NCBI GenBank assembly: GCA_025454115.1
Contig: JALOPB010000017.1
Location: 1-37,928, forward strand
Source of the DNA: Desulfobacterales bacterium
GTDB lineage: Bacteria > Desulfobacterota > Desulfobacteria > Desulfobacterales > SpSt-501
Length of the DNA stretch: 37,928 nt
Direction of reading: 5' to 3'
Shown here: piece after piece, positions 20,401 through 29,585 of the stretch
Layout of the letters: each line of letters starts with the position of its first letter
Numbering within the stretch: the first letter of the stretch is position 1
Notes under the pieces: model-generated
Databases searched by the model: none
Seen by the model: only the letters and a program-made list of their open reading frames with translations
Told to the model about the DNA's origin: nothing
Translations under genes and position numbers: made by a program

Positions 20401-20800
20401 TCTCGATATGCCCTGGGCCGATTGGAGGCCCTATCTGAAAGTTCAGAATCCTTATCACCCGCGTGCGGAAAAAACGGTGTTGATGACGATGCACGCAGCC
20501 AAGGGTCTTGAATTTCCGGTCGTCTTCATTTCCGGCTGCGAAAATGGATTCATTCCTTTTAAGCGCAGGGATCAAGCCTCGGTCGACCTGGATGAGGAAC
20601 GGCGACTGTTCTATGTAGCCATGACCCGAGCGCGCCAGAGGCTATACTTAACAAGCGCTAACCGGCGTCAGATCTTCGGAAAAACAGAAAACCGTGAATG
20701 GTCTCATTTCTTAAGAGACATTGAGAATGGCTTGCTCAAAAACGAATCGCAGCGCAGCAAGCGGAGGAAACCCAAGGCCGACCAGCTTCAGCTATTCTGA
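17440..20800 (+). pseudogene. Endonuclease Q-like PHP domain fused to a UvrD/PcrA-type superfamily 1 helicase; frame broken near the C-terminus
   Basis: N-terminus DLHVHSKYSRATAQDLNL, GTGDISHPVW, LVTEISNIYKKAGRTRKNHNLVF, PAHIWTPWFSVLGSKSGFDSI, SNSDAHSPSNLGREANIF, CPQCGKPLTIGVLNRVEQLADR (EndoQ-like). Helicase motifs AGPGTGKTHSL, FTNKAAGEMRSRL, VLVDEYQDLNHGQYRMI, VIGDPDQAIYGFRGSD, LARNYRST. The frame ends at 20511; motifs V/VI (VLMTMHAAKGLEFPVVFISGCENG, EERRLFYVAMTRARQRLYLT) continue in another frame to 20800. Confidence 0.85.
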
Positions 20801-20882
20801 ACCGTACGCTTGCTCAAGTTTTTTTTGCGGCGACCGATATAGGGTGTATCTGATTAGAAAAACACACAATCTTAGGTTTTTC

Positions 20883-20912
20883 TTGATAAAAGTGCCAGTT
20901 GTTGTGTAAAAT
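20883..20912 (+). promoter_or_regulatory. Putative sigma70-type promoter for the lytic transglycosylase gene (TTGATA-N18-TAAAAT)
   Basis: TTGATA at 20883-20888, TAAAAT at 20907-20912 with extended -10 TGTG, about 40 bp upstream of the likely ATG at 20950. Confidence 0.4.
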
Positions 20913-20949
20913 AACATTATATTGTTTAAATCCACTGCACCCTTCGCGG

Positions 20950-21555
20950 ATGCCATCGGTTCTTGTGAATCGCAGATCCCATCAAATCGCTGGCTTTGCG
21001 ATAGTTGTCGCTGCGTTGCTGTTGATGATGAACCCATCTTCGGCTACGGCCGACATCTATCGGTATATTGACGAAAATGGGGTCATGCATTTCACCAACG
21101 CTCCGACTTCGTCAAAATTCAAACTATTCATGCGCGAACGCAAGGTCTTTATTTCCAAGCTCGATTCCAATCAGTTTGATCCGATCATCGCGGATGCATC
21201 AAAAAAATATGGCCTTGAAGCCCCGCTCATAAAGGCGGTCATCAAGGCCGAGTCCGATTTCGACCCCAACGCCATCTCCCACAAAGGCGCCCGGGGGTTG
21301 ATGCAGATCATGCCGATGAACTACCGGCTATTAAACGTGGAAAACCCCTTCGATCCCCATCAAAGCATCGATGCCGGCGCTCGCTACTTGCGCGACATGA
21401 TGGACCGTTACAACGGCAAGCTCAACCTCTCATTGGCTGCCTACAACGCCGGCCCCGGCGCCGTGGACCGCCACGGCGGCGTGCCTCCTTACCAGGAAAC
21501 CGAAGAATATATTGAGCGTGTGATGCGCTATTATCAACGTTACAAGAACTCGTAA
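20950..21555 (+). CDS. Periplasmic lytic transglycosylase (SLT domain) with N-terminal DUF4124-like segment
   Basis: ADIYRYIDENGVMHFTNAPTSSKFK, then EAPLIKAVIKAESDFDPNAISHKGARGLMQIMPMNYRLLNVENPFDPHQSIDAGARYLRDMMDRYNGKLNLSLAAYNAGPGAVDRHGGVPPYQETEEYIERV. Confidence 0.93.
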   Translation: MPSVLVNRRSHQIAGFAIVVAALLLMMNPSSATADIYRYIDENGVMHFTNAPTSSKFKLFMRERKVFISKLDSNQFDPIIADASKKYGLEAPLIKAVIKAESDFDPNAISHKGARGLMQIMPMNYRLLNVENPFDPHQSIDAGARYLRDMMDRYNGKLNLSLAAYNAGPGAVDRHGGVPPYQETEEYIERVMRYYQRYKNS

Positions 21556-21643
21556 CCCTTCCATCGGATCTTCTTTTTTCCGGCTTGCTGACTTTATACA
21601 GACACGGAACGGCCAATCCGGTCGCAATGGGTTGTAAGCCTCA

Positions 21644-23278
21644 TCAAGAAGTGACGCCGACAGACCCCTTGCCGGTCTGCTTGACGCGGAAAAGAGCCTT
21701 GTCCGCCCGTCCCAGCAGGCTGATGATGTCCTGGGCATCCTCTGGATAACTCGCCAGGCCAAAGCTTGCGCTCAGCCGAACGGAAAGGCCGCTTTCTTGA
21801 AGGTAAAGCGTACGCCCCATTTTTGAACGGATGGCCTCTACCTTGGACCTGGCGCTGGTTTTATTGTATCCGGGCAGCACCACGACAAACTCATCGCCGC
21901 CATAGGCCACACCGAAGCAAGGCTTTTTGATGAGGGATCGTATGGTTCGGGCCACTTCACGAAGGGCTTGGCTTCCGTTCAGGTGGCCATGGGTGTCGAC
22001 CACCCGCTTGAAATTATCCATGTCCATGAAAATCAAGGAAAAGGGGGTTTGCGAGACCCTGCTCTTGTTTATGATCTGCTCCAACGCCAGGTATAGGTAG
22101 CGAGTATTGTGAAGGCCGGTTAAGTTGTCGAGCAGAGAGAGTTTCTGCATTTTTCGATGGTCGCGACGAAGCGCCTCTTCCAATCGTTTTTGGCGAGTGT
22201 TGTCCACCATGATGCCCTCAATGAGGGGCTCGGCGGTTTCGTCCTGGCTCAAGCGGTAATTAGCTAAACCCCATACGGGTTTTCCATCTTTACGCCGTAA
22301 TTTCACCTCATAGTTGGCCAGAAAGCCCTTACGCTTTAGGGCCTTGATCATCCGCTGCCGCTCGGCGGGGTCATAATAAAGGTCCGCTGCTCCCGCATTG
22401 CGCCGCAGCATTTCCTCGGTGGAGGCATAGCCCAGGAACCGGGAATAGGCCGGATTGACTCGGATGAGTTCACCGGATAAGCTGCTTTGAAACATGCCCT
22501 GAACGGCGTTGCGATACATGTTATGGTAACGCTGCTCGGCCCGCCGCAGTTCCTCCTGAACGCCTTTCAATTCGGTCAGGTCGGTGAGAAAAATCATATA
22601 GCCGCCGATTTCGCCGGAATCATCCCGCAACGTGCTGCGGTTGAAAAGAGTCGGCAGGCTCCGGCCGCTCTGAGTGATCAAATTGGCCTCAAAGCTCATG
22701 TGGTCGCGGCTGGCTGAATAGACCTCAACCCGTTCGTGTTCGTAAATTCCGTCGATGCGTTTTCCGTTAAAATCCTCCGGAGCGTACCCGGTCATGGAGA
22801 GCAGGGTAGGGTTGACCTCCTGGATGCACATGTCACGGTCCAGCATCAAGAACCCTTCGGAAGTAGAATTTACGACCCTCTGGAATTTTTCTTCGATTAG
22901 ACGATGATCGGTCAAATCCTTAAGAAAGCAAAGTGTGGCCGGCCGTTCAAGCCAGGAGAAGGCTTCGGACTTCATCTCCACCCAGCGGACAGATCCGTTT
23001 GGGGCGACGATCTTGAAGCTGCAGCAACGTTGAGGGCTTTCCCCGCAGAGGCATTCTTTGGAGCGCCGCAGCACGATATCCAAATCTTCCGGATGGACGA
23101 CTCGCTGCAGGGAGCTGGAAGCCAGCTCGGTTTGAGAATACCCCAACAACTCTTCGGCTTTCGGGTTGGCGAACTGAATGCGGTCGTCCTGGATGACGAG
23201 AACGGCTTCGCTGACGCGTTCGATCATATGACGATAAGTTAAAGCGAAATCCACACTAGTGCTCCGGGTGAAGAACAA
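21644..23278 (-). CDS. Multi-PAS sensor diguanylate cyclase (PAS-PAS-PAS-GGDEF)
   Basis: Repeated PAS segments (AVLVIQDDRIQFANPKAEELLGY; GFLMLDRDMCIQEVNPTLLSMTGY; GMFQSSLSGELIRVNPAYSRFLGY), then LLDNLTGLHNTRYLY...FMDMDNFKRVVDTHGH...FGVAYGGDEFVVVLPG. Confidence 0.93.
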   Translation of the reverse strand: MFFTRSTSVDFALTYRHMIERVSEAVLVIQDDRIQFANPKAEELLGYSQTELASSSLQRVVHPEDLDIVLRRSKECLCGESPQRCCSFKIVAPNGSVRWVEMKSEAFSWLERPATLCFLKDLTDHRLIEEKFQRVVNSTSEGFLMLDRDMCIQEVNPTLLSMTGYAPEDFNGKRIDGIYEHERVEVYSASRDHMSFEANLITQSGRSLPTLFNRSTLRDDSGEIGGYMIFLTDLTELKGVQEELRRAEQRYHNMYRNAVQGMFQSSLSGELIRVNPAYSRFLGYASTEEMLRRNAGAADLYYDPAERQRMIKALKRKGFLANYEVKLRRKDGKPVWGLANYRLSQDETAEPLIEGIMVDNTRQKRLEEALRRDHRKMQKLSLLDNLTGLHNTRYLYLALEQIINKSRVSQTPFSLIFMDMDNFKRVVDTHGHLNGSQALREVARTIRSLIKKPCFGVAYGGDEFVVVLPGYNKTSARSKVEAIRSKMGRTLYLQESGLSVRLSASFGLASYPEDAQDIISLLGRADKALFRVKQTGKGSVGVTS

Positions 23279-25310
23279 CCGCTGTGCGCGTGGGCAGATA
23301 GAGGCTGAGCCAGTTCCGGCCTTCTATGGCCGTTTCGTCAGAAAGCGTAAAATGCGCTTGCCCCGCTTTGAGCCGCCCGTGGCCGCCGTAGTCTGGCGAA
23401 TCGCTGTCCAGGATCAACCGGTATTTTCCGGGCGGAGCGTCGATCCGGTAACCGACGTGAGATATGGTAGGGTGAAAACTGAACACGAACACCAAGCCTG
23501 CTCGTACAAAGGCAATAACCTTGTTCGCTCCATCCTCGTGTAGCAGCCGTGGCCGCTCGTCCTTGAATATCCGAAACGTCTTTACCAGCTCGATCATGCC
23601 GCGGTCGAAGCGGGCCAGATATTGGTATTTCAGATTCGAATCATCCAGCAGGTGCCATTGCCGGCGCGCGTATTTGTAGGACCAGTTGTTGCCGGCGCGC
23701 GGAAAATCGATCCACTCCGGGTGGCCGAATTCGTTTCCCATAAAATTGAGATAGCCGTTGCCGGCGCTGGCCAGCGTGATCAGGCGCATCATTTTGTGCA
23801 GGGCCATGCCCCTGGCAACGCGCAGGTGGCCGTCGCCGACCTGCATGTGCCAGTACATGTCCTCGCCGATCAGGCGGAAGATGAGCGACTGGTCGCCCAC
23901 GAGAGCCTGATCGTGGGATTCGGCGTAGCTGATGGTTTTTTCATCTTGGCGTCGGTTGGTCAGCTCGTGCCACAACTGGCCCATGGGCCAGTGTTCGTCG
24001 GGCACTTCCTTGATGACCTTGATCCAGTAGTCCGGGATACCCATGGCAAAGCGAAAGTCAAACCCAAAGCCGCCGTCTTTTTCAGGCACCGCAAGGCCCG
24101 GCATGCCACTGACGTCCTCGGCGACGGTGATGGCATCCGGCCGCAACGAGTGAACCACCCGGTTGGCTAGGGAAAGATACGTCAAGGCGTCTTCGTCGAC
24201 GTTGGGTGTGAAGTAGTCATCGTAAGACAGGAAGCTTTTCTCGATTCCGTGGTCGAGGTAAAGCATGCTGGTCACCCCATCGAAACGGAAGCCGTCAACC
24301 CGGTATTCGTCCAGCCAGAAGCGGCAGTTGGACAGCAAGAAATGAAGGACCTGGATCTTGCCGTAATCGAAGCAGCGCGAATCCCATGCCGCGTGACGCC
24401 CGCGCGGCAGGTCGTGAAAGTACTGGTGCAGCGTGCCGTCGTATCGGCTGAGCCCCTCGACTTCATTGGAAACGCCATGGGAGTGCACAAGATCCATGAT
24501 CACGGCGATCCCGGCGCTGTGGGCGGCATCCACCAGCGCTTTCAGATCCTCTGGGGTTCCAAAGCGCGAACTGGCCGCAAAGAAGCTCGATACCTGGTAG
24601 CCGAAAGAGCCGTAAAAAGGGTGCTCCTGAACCGCCATCAGTTGCAGCGTGTTGTACCCGGCGGCGACGATTCGCGGCAGAATTTTTGCCGTGAACTCCT
24701 GCCAGCTACCGATCTTTTCCTCGGCCTGAGCCATGCCAGGATGAACTTCATAAATGAGAGGTGCCTGCTTGCGAATTCGAAAAGCGGGGTGCCGCCATGC
24801 GTAGGGCGCCTCCGGCCGCCAGACCTGGGCGTTGAAAATAAGAGTGGCGGGGTCCTGGACCACCCGCCGAGCCCATGCCGGGATCCGGTCGCCCTTTCCA
24901 CCTCGCCAGTGGATGATCAAGCGGTATAAATCGCCATGTTTCAGAGTGCTTGAGGGAAGCCTCAACTCCCACACGCCCTCCACATTCTTGCGTGTTAAGG
25001 CAAACGCCTTTTTCTCTTTCCAGTTCGTGGCGTCTCCAACCATCAAGACACGGGTGGCGTTCGGCGCCCATTCCCTCAGCACCCATTGGCGGCCTCTGAG
25101 GTGCAGGCCGAAGTACTCATGCCCGGCCGCAAAATCAGCGATGGACATGCGGGCGCGCGTCAGACGTCTTTCAGTGCTTTCAACAAGGGTTAGGCGTCGT
25201 CGGATGACTTCGACATACGGCTGCAGGGCGGGATCGCGGCGTACGAGACGCTTGATAAGCCGTTCGATGTTGTGCGCCGGACTGTCCGATTTACGACCGG
25301 GGCGAGCCAT
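23256..25310 (-). CDS. glgB: 1,4-alpha-glucan branching enzyme (GH13), eukaryotic-type sequence
   Basis: 684 aa: YEVHPGMAQAEEKIGSWQEF, DLVHSHGVSNEVEGLSRYDG, VDGFRFDGVTSMLYLDHG, TVAEDVSGMPGL, YAESHDQALVGDQSL, GYLNFMGNEFGHPEWIDFPRAGNNWSYKYARRQWHLLDD. Confidence 0.95.
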   Translation of the reverse strand: MARPGRKSDSPAHNIERLIKRLVRRDPALQPYVEVIRRRLTLVESTERRLTRARMSIADFAAGHEYFGLHLRGRQWVLREWAPNATRVLMVGDATNWKEKKAFALTRKNVEGVWELRLPSSTLKHGDLYRLIIHWRGGKGDRIPAWARRVVQDPATLIFNAQVWRPEAPYAWRHPAFRIRKQAPLIYEVHPGMAQAEEKIGSWQEFTAKILPRIVAAGYNTLQLMAVQEHPFYGSFGYQVSSFFAASSRFGTPEDLKALVDAAHSAGIAVIMDLVHSHGVSNEVEGLSRYDGTLHQYFHDLPRGRHAAWDSRCFDYGKIQVLHFLLSNCRFWLDEYRVDGFRFDGVTSMLYLDHGIEKSFLSYDDYFTPNVDEDALTYLSLANRVVHSLRPDAITVAEDVSGMPGLAVPEKDGGFGFDFRFAMGIPDYWIKVIKEVPDEHWPMGQLWHELTNRRQDEKTISYAESHDQALVGDQSLIFRLIGEDMYWHMQVGDGHLRVARGMALHKMMRLITLASAGNGYLNFMGNEFGHPEWIDFPRAGNNWSYKYARRQWHLLDDSNLKYQYLARFDRGMIELVKTFRIFKDERPRLLHEDGANKVIAFVRAGLVFVFSFHPTISHVGYRIDAPPGKYRLILDSDSPDYGGHGRLKAGQAHFTLSDETAIEGRNWLSLYLPTRTAVVLHPEH

Positions 25311-25355
25311 TGATTCCTCGGATGATTCCTCTTCGCAGCGGTCTGCGGGGAGACT

Positions 25356-26870
25356 TTATTCTACAACCAGCGGTCGGTGCAGCATTTTTTCATAAAGCTT
25401 GATATACTGCCGCGCCGTTTGCTCGTGGGTGAAGGTTTCTGCGCTTTTTGTCATAATGCGCTTGATCTGCTTGGCCTTGACGGCGGCCGGGCGAAGGTAA
25501 AAACTCATGGCCTCCTCGATGGCCCAGAACAGGCCGCTGCTGTCGAAGAACTTGAAGAGGAACCCGTTACCGGTATTGGCGGACACATCCAGGTGCTGGA
25601 CGGTGTCGTGAATTCCGCCCGTGTCGTGGGCCACGGGCAGCGAACCATAGAGCGGAGCGATCATCTGAGGCAGGCCGCAAGGTTCGAAGCGCGAGGGCAT
25701 CAGAATGAAATCCGAAGCGGCGTATGCCAGATGCTCCATTTGTTCGCTGAAATCACAGATGGCGACGCGTTTGTGAAAGCTATGGTGGTTGACAATATCC
25801 TGAAAAACGCGCTGGTAGTCGCCGTTGGCCACAAAGACGACTTGAAGATTTTGATCCCACCACGTGGAGATCATCCGGTAGAAGATGTCCGCTAAAAGCT
25901 GGCAGCCTTTTTGGATCGGATCCAGGCGCGATGGCCAGAAAAACACCGGAGCGTTCACGTCTTCGATCAATCCCAGATTGCGCTGCAGGAAACGCTTGTT
26001 TTCGCGCTTGGCCTTGGCGTGGTTGTTCGGTCCGTAGTTCTGTTTGAGATCCGTATCGGTCTGAGGGTTGAACGCAGGGTCGGGCGCATTCAAAATTCCG
26101 AATGCACAGTCGGCATAATATTTATTGGCCAGCTCGCGGCGGATGGGCGCCTCCACGAAATGGTGCTGGCCGTCCACGATCTCCAGCAGGAAGGTGGGGC
26201 TCACCGTGTTGACGAAATGGGCGGCGAAGATCCCGCTCGTCAGGAAGTCCACCGGATTGGTATCTCGGGCCGCTTCGTAGGACGGGGCGTAGTTGATGTA
26301 ATAGAGATGCTGCCAGAAGCTGGCCGCATCGATGCCGCGGTCCTCAATGAACGCCATCGTGGATTTCACCGTGTGGATATTGTGAACGGTGAAGAGGCAT
26401 GGGATCCTCAGGCGCCGGGCGACGGGCGGGATCAACCCGGTCATCCAGTCGTTGCAATGGATCAGGTCGGGATGCACGCGAGGAATGATGTTGTTGATGA
26501 CCTCCCGCTGAAAGGCCAGCGCCAGTTTGATGTTTTCATCGCCGTATTTGGAATACACCCGGTTGATGTAAAAGAAGGCCCGGTCCTCCGCCAGGTGGAC
26601 GCGGTCGTCGGGCATCTTGCGCTGGATGCTGTTGATTTCTTCTTTGAGGAACGGCACCAAACGGTCGCTGAAGATCGAGCGGTAGTCCGGAAGCGCCACG
26701 TGCACGTCTGCTCCCTGATCCAGAAGTGCGCTCACGAGAGCGGCGGAAACGTCGGCCAACCCTCCCGCCTTGGCGGTGAAAAATGAAGCCAGGCTGCCCA
26801 TGCGGTCCGGCAGATAGGTCACTTCGGGGGTCACCACCAGTACCCTGGGGTTGGGGCGAGAGGTGTTCAT
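25356..26870 (-). CDS. glgA: Glycogen synthase (GT5 family)
   Basis: Likely start at 26870 (MNTSRPNPRVLVVTPEVTYL). FFTAKAGGLADVSAALVSALLDQG, DLIHCNDWMTGLIPPVARRL, FTVHNIHT, FILMPSRFEPCGLPQMIAPLYGSLPVAHDTGGIHDTV. The ORF extension to 27239 overlaps glgP and is spurious. Confidence 0.92.
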   Translation of the reverse strand: MNTSRPNPRVLVVTPEVTYLPDRMGSLASFFTAKAGGLADVSAALVSALLDQGADVHVALPDYRSIFSDRLVPFLKEEINSIQRKMPDDRVHLAEDRAFFYINRVYSKYGDENIKLALAFQREVINNIIPRVHPDLIHCNDWMTGLIPPVARRLRIPCLFTVHNIHTVKSTMAFIEDRGIDAASFWQHLYYINYAPSYEAARDTNPVDFLTSGIFAAHFVNTVSPTFLLEIVDGQHHFVEAPIRRELANKYYADCAFGILNAPDPAFNPQTDTDLKQNYGPNNHAKAKRENKRFLQRNLGLIEDVNAPVFFWPSRLDPIQKGCQLLADIFYRMISTWWDQNLQVVFVANGDYQRVFQDIVNHHSFHKRVAICDFSEQMEHLAYAASDFILMPSRFEPCGLPQMIAPLYGSLPVAHDTGGIHDTVQHLDVSANTGNGFLFKFFDSSGLFWAIEEAMSFYLRPAAVKAKQIKRIMTKSAETFTHEQTARQYIKLYEKMLHRPLVVE

Positions 26871-26896
26871 GGGTTTCTTCCTTTTCAATTCACAGC

Positions 26897-29452
26897 CTAC
26901 TCGGAGGCCCAGGTGAGCAGGCCGGGTGTATTTTTCAACCACGGATCGCCTTTCGGCGTTGCTCGGACTGAAAAACCGAAGCGGCCCGCGGCATCGCAAG
27001 TCAAGGTGCTGCTGAAAATATATCGGCCATGGCCGAGATCCTCCACTACGTCCATGGGAATCACCCGACTTTCCGCCAGCTCCGTGAAGCTCTTGTAAAG
27101 GCCGACGTACAGCTCGATATCGACTTCCTCCGGCCGCAGCTCGCCAAGAACAACTTCGGTCGTCACCTGAAAGGTATCTCCTACCCGCTGTGCGCCACGG
27201 GTTTTCCGCACCGGAGCACCGACCTGAACCTCCTTCCACAAGGAGCTAACCCGTATCGCTTGGTCGGAGAACCGTTTGGCCGCCTCTGCATGATTCGCGC
27301 TGAGCTGGTCGTACCAGCTTGCGGCAGGCGCATACATGGTTTCGGCATAATCTCTGACCATGCGCAGGCTGCAGAAACCCTCCATGGCCATTTTTATTGA
27401 AGCCCTCATTTTTTCCAGCCAACGTTTGGGGAGATCACCGTTTTTGCGGTCATAAAAACAGGGCACGACTTCATTCTCAAGAATGTTGTAAAGGGCCTGG
27501 CTTTCCACGGCGTCCTGATACGCGTGATCTTCGTACTCCTCGCCGTGGCCGATGTTCCATCCCGTGGATTCGCGGTAGCCTTCGCACCACCAGCCGTCGA
27601 GGATACTGAAGTTGAGGGCGCCGTTGATGGCCGCCTTCATGCCCGACGTGCCGCAGGCTTCAAACGGCCGGCGGGGGGTGTTCAGCCAGACGTCCGACCC
27701 CTGCAGTAGATGGCGAGCCAGGTGCATGTCGTAATCCTCCAGGAAAACAAAGCGCTCACGCACGGCGGGGCGGTTGGCAAACTGGAACAGCTGCTTGATC
27801 AAATCCTTGCCTTCATTGTCCCGCGGGTGGGCCTTGCCGGCGAATATGAACTGGACCGGGCCGCTGGCATTATTGATGATAGCCTCCAGGCGCTGCGGGT
27901 CTTGAATGAGAAGGAAGGCACGCTTGTAAGTAGCGAATCGTCGGGCGAAAGAGATGGTCAGGATGTCCGGATCGAGCGCTTTTTCTACCGCTTCGAGAAT
28001 CTTGCGGGGAGCGTTGCGGCGCTGATACTGCCTAACCAGCTGTTCCCGGCAGGTGCGCACGAGACGCGAACGGTTCAGCTCATGGGCCCGCCACAGCTCT
28101 TCGCTGTATATTTCGTCGATACGCTTGATGTTGTCCGGGCGCTGCGACCCCAGAAACCAATCCGACCCGAGATAGCGGTCGAAGAGGTTTCCGAATTCAT
28201 GGGATACGAACGTGGCGATGTGCACGCCATTGGTAATGTGTGTAATCGGAATTTCCTCCACCGGCCGTCCCGGCCAGAGGTGCGCCCACATGCGCCGGGC
28301 AACGCTGCCGTGCAGCTGGCTGACGCCATTGCAATTGGCGGCCAGTTGTACGCCCAGGATAAACATCGAAAGCGGTCCGTTTTCAGGAGTTCCCCGCGCC
28401 TGGCCCCACGACAGCAGGTTTTGATCGGTAGTGCCTAGCCGATCGGCCAGGGGTTTCAGATAGGGTTTGACCATGTCCGCGGGGAATTCGTCGTGACCGG
28501 CGGCGACCGGCGTGTGCGTCGTGAAGACGGTGGTGCGCGGAATGATTTGCAGGGCAACATTCAAGCCGATTTTTTTCTCTTCAACGATCTGGGCCAGTCG
28601 TTCCAAGCCCGCAAATGCACAATGCCCCTCGTTCATGTGAACGACTTTGGGCTTGATCCCCATCGCCTGCAAGGCGCGCATACCACCGATGCCCAGCAGC
28701 ACCTCCTGGGCCAACCGGACCTTGGATTCAGCCGCATAAAGTCGTGCCGTGACTTCACGGTGCTCCGGTGGATTTTCCAGAATGTTGGTATCGAGCAAGA
28801 AAAGGGGCACGCGGCCGATGAGGATCCGCCAGACAATGGCGTGGATGGGACCGTCCGCGCCACGGATGTTTACCCGGACTTCATTTCCGGCTTCATCCCG
28901 CATGCGTTGGATCGGTAGACTGTAGAAATCGGTTTCCGGATAGGTTTCCTGTTGCCACCCCTCATGGTTGAGGAATTGGCGAAAATACCCCTGACGGTGC
29001 ATGAGCCCGACCCCCACCAGCGGCAGACCGGTGTTGGAAGCGGCCTTCAAGTGGTCCCCGGCCAGGATGCCGAGACCGCCGGCGAATAAAGGCAGGCTTT
29101 CGTGCAGACCGAATTCCATGGAAAAATAAGCAATGCACTCACCCGGTGCAAACGGCATGTTGAAATTTATTTCGGGGTTGTTGACTCTTTTTTCAAACAG
29201 GCCCCGGACGCGTTCGAGGTGGCCGACATAGCTGGTGTCCCTGGAAAGCTTCTCCAGGCGGGCCTGGGGAACCCGGGTCAGAAACGGGATCGGGTTACGG
29301 CCGCACTCGGCCCACAGGCGGGGGTCGATACGCCGGAAGAGCTCAACCGCGTCCCGCGTCCAGCACCACCACATATTGTGAGACAGGGTCTCAAGAAAAG
29401 TAAGGTTTTCTGGAACGTTCGGCTGTACCTGGTAAGATTTGAAGCTTCGCAT
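26897..29452 (-). CDS. glgP: Alpha-glucan (glycogen/maltodextrin) phosphorylase
   Basis: 851 aa: NLTFLETLSHNMWWCWTRDAVELFRRIDP, YFSMEFGLHESLPLFAGGLGILAGDHLKAASNTGLPLVGVGLMHRQGYFRQ, TTHTPVAAGHDEF, SFARRFATYKRAFLL, VWLNTPRRPFEACGTSGMKAAINGALNFSILDGWWCEGY. Confidence 0.96.
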   Translation of the reverse strand: MRSFKSYQVQPNVPENLTFLETLSHNMWWCWTRDAVELFRRIDPRLWAECGRNPIPFLTRVPQARLEKLSRDTSYVGHLERVRGLFEKRVNNPEINFNMPFAPGECIAYFSMEFGLHESLPLFAGGLGILAGDHLKAASNTGLPLVGVGLMHRQGYFRQFLNHEGWQQETYPETDFYSLPIQRMRDEAGNEVRVNIRGADGPIHAIVWRILIGRVPLFLLDTNILENPPEHREVTARLYAAESKVRLAQEVLLGIGGMRALQAMGIKPKVVHMNEGHCAFAGLERLAQIVEEKKIGLNVALQIIPRTTVFTTHTPVAAGHDEFPADMVKPYLKPLADRLGTTDQNLLSWGQARGTPENGPLSMFILGVQLAANCNGVSQLHGSVARRMWAHLWPGRPVEEIPITHITNGVHIATFVSHEFGNLFDRYLGSDWFLGSQRPDNIKRIDEIYSEELWRAHELNRSRLVRTCREQLVRQYQRRNAPRKILEAVEKALDPDILTISFARRFATYKRAFLLIQDPQRLEAIINNASGPVQFIFAGKAHPRDNEGKDLIKQLFQFANRPAVRERFVFLEDYDMHLARHLLQGSDVWLNTPRRPFEACGTSGMKAAINGALNFSILDGWWCEGYRESTGWNIGHGEEYEDHAYQDAVESQALYNILENEVVPCFYDRKNGDLPKRWLEKMRASIKMAMEGFCSLRMVRDYAETMYAPAASWYDQLSANHAEAAKRFSDQAIRVSSLWKEVQVGAPVRKTRGAQRVGDTFQVTTEVVLGELRPEEVDIELYVGLYKSFTELAESRVIPMDVVEDLGHGRYIFSSTLTCDAAGRFGFSVRATPKGDPWLKNTPGLLTWASE

Positions 29453-29585
29453 AAATTTTAGATCCGGTTCCCCATTAGAGTTTTTATGGTTGATAACGAT
29501 GCTTAATGCTGCATTCTCGATCGGACTAAACCTGATCAGGATATAAGCCTATTCTAAAAAAATCAATACGTTCAGAGAGCGTAAG

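Noticed and set aside
20803-20830. Possible intrinsic terminator (CTTGCTCAAG followed by T8) after the helicase gene
   Set aside because: Stem is only about 4 bp with a 2-nt loop; the T-run alone is not sufficient.
25911-26786. 291-aa plus-strand ORF inside glgA
   Set aside because: Antisense to glgA, no motifs, codon-bias shadow.
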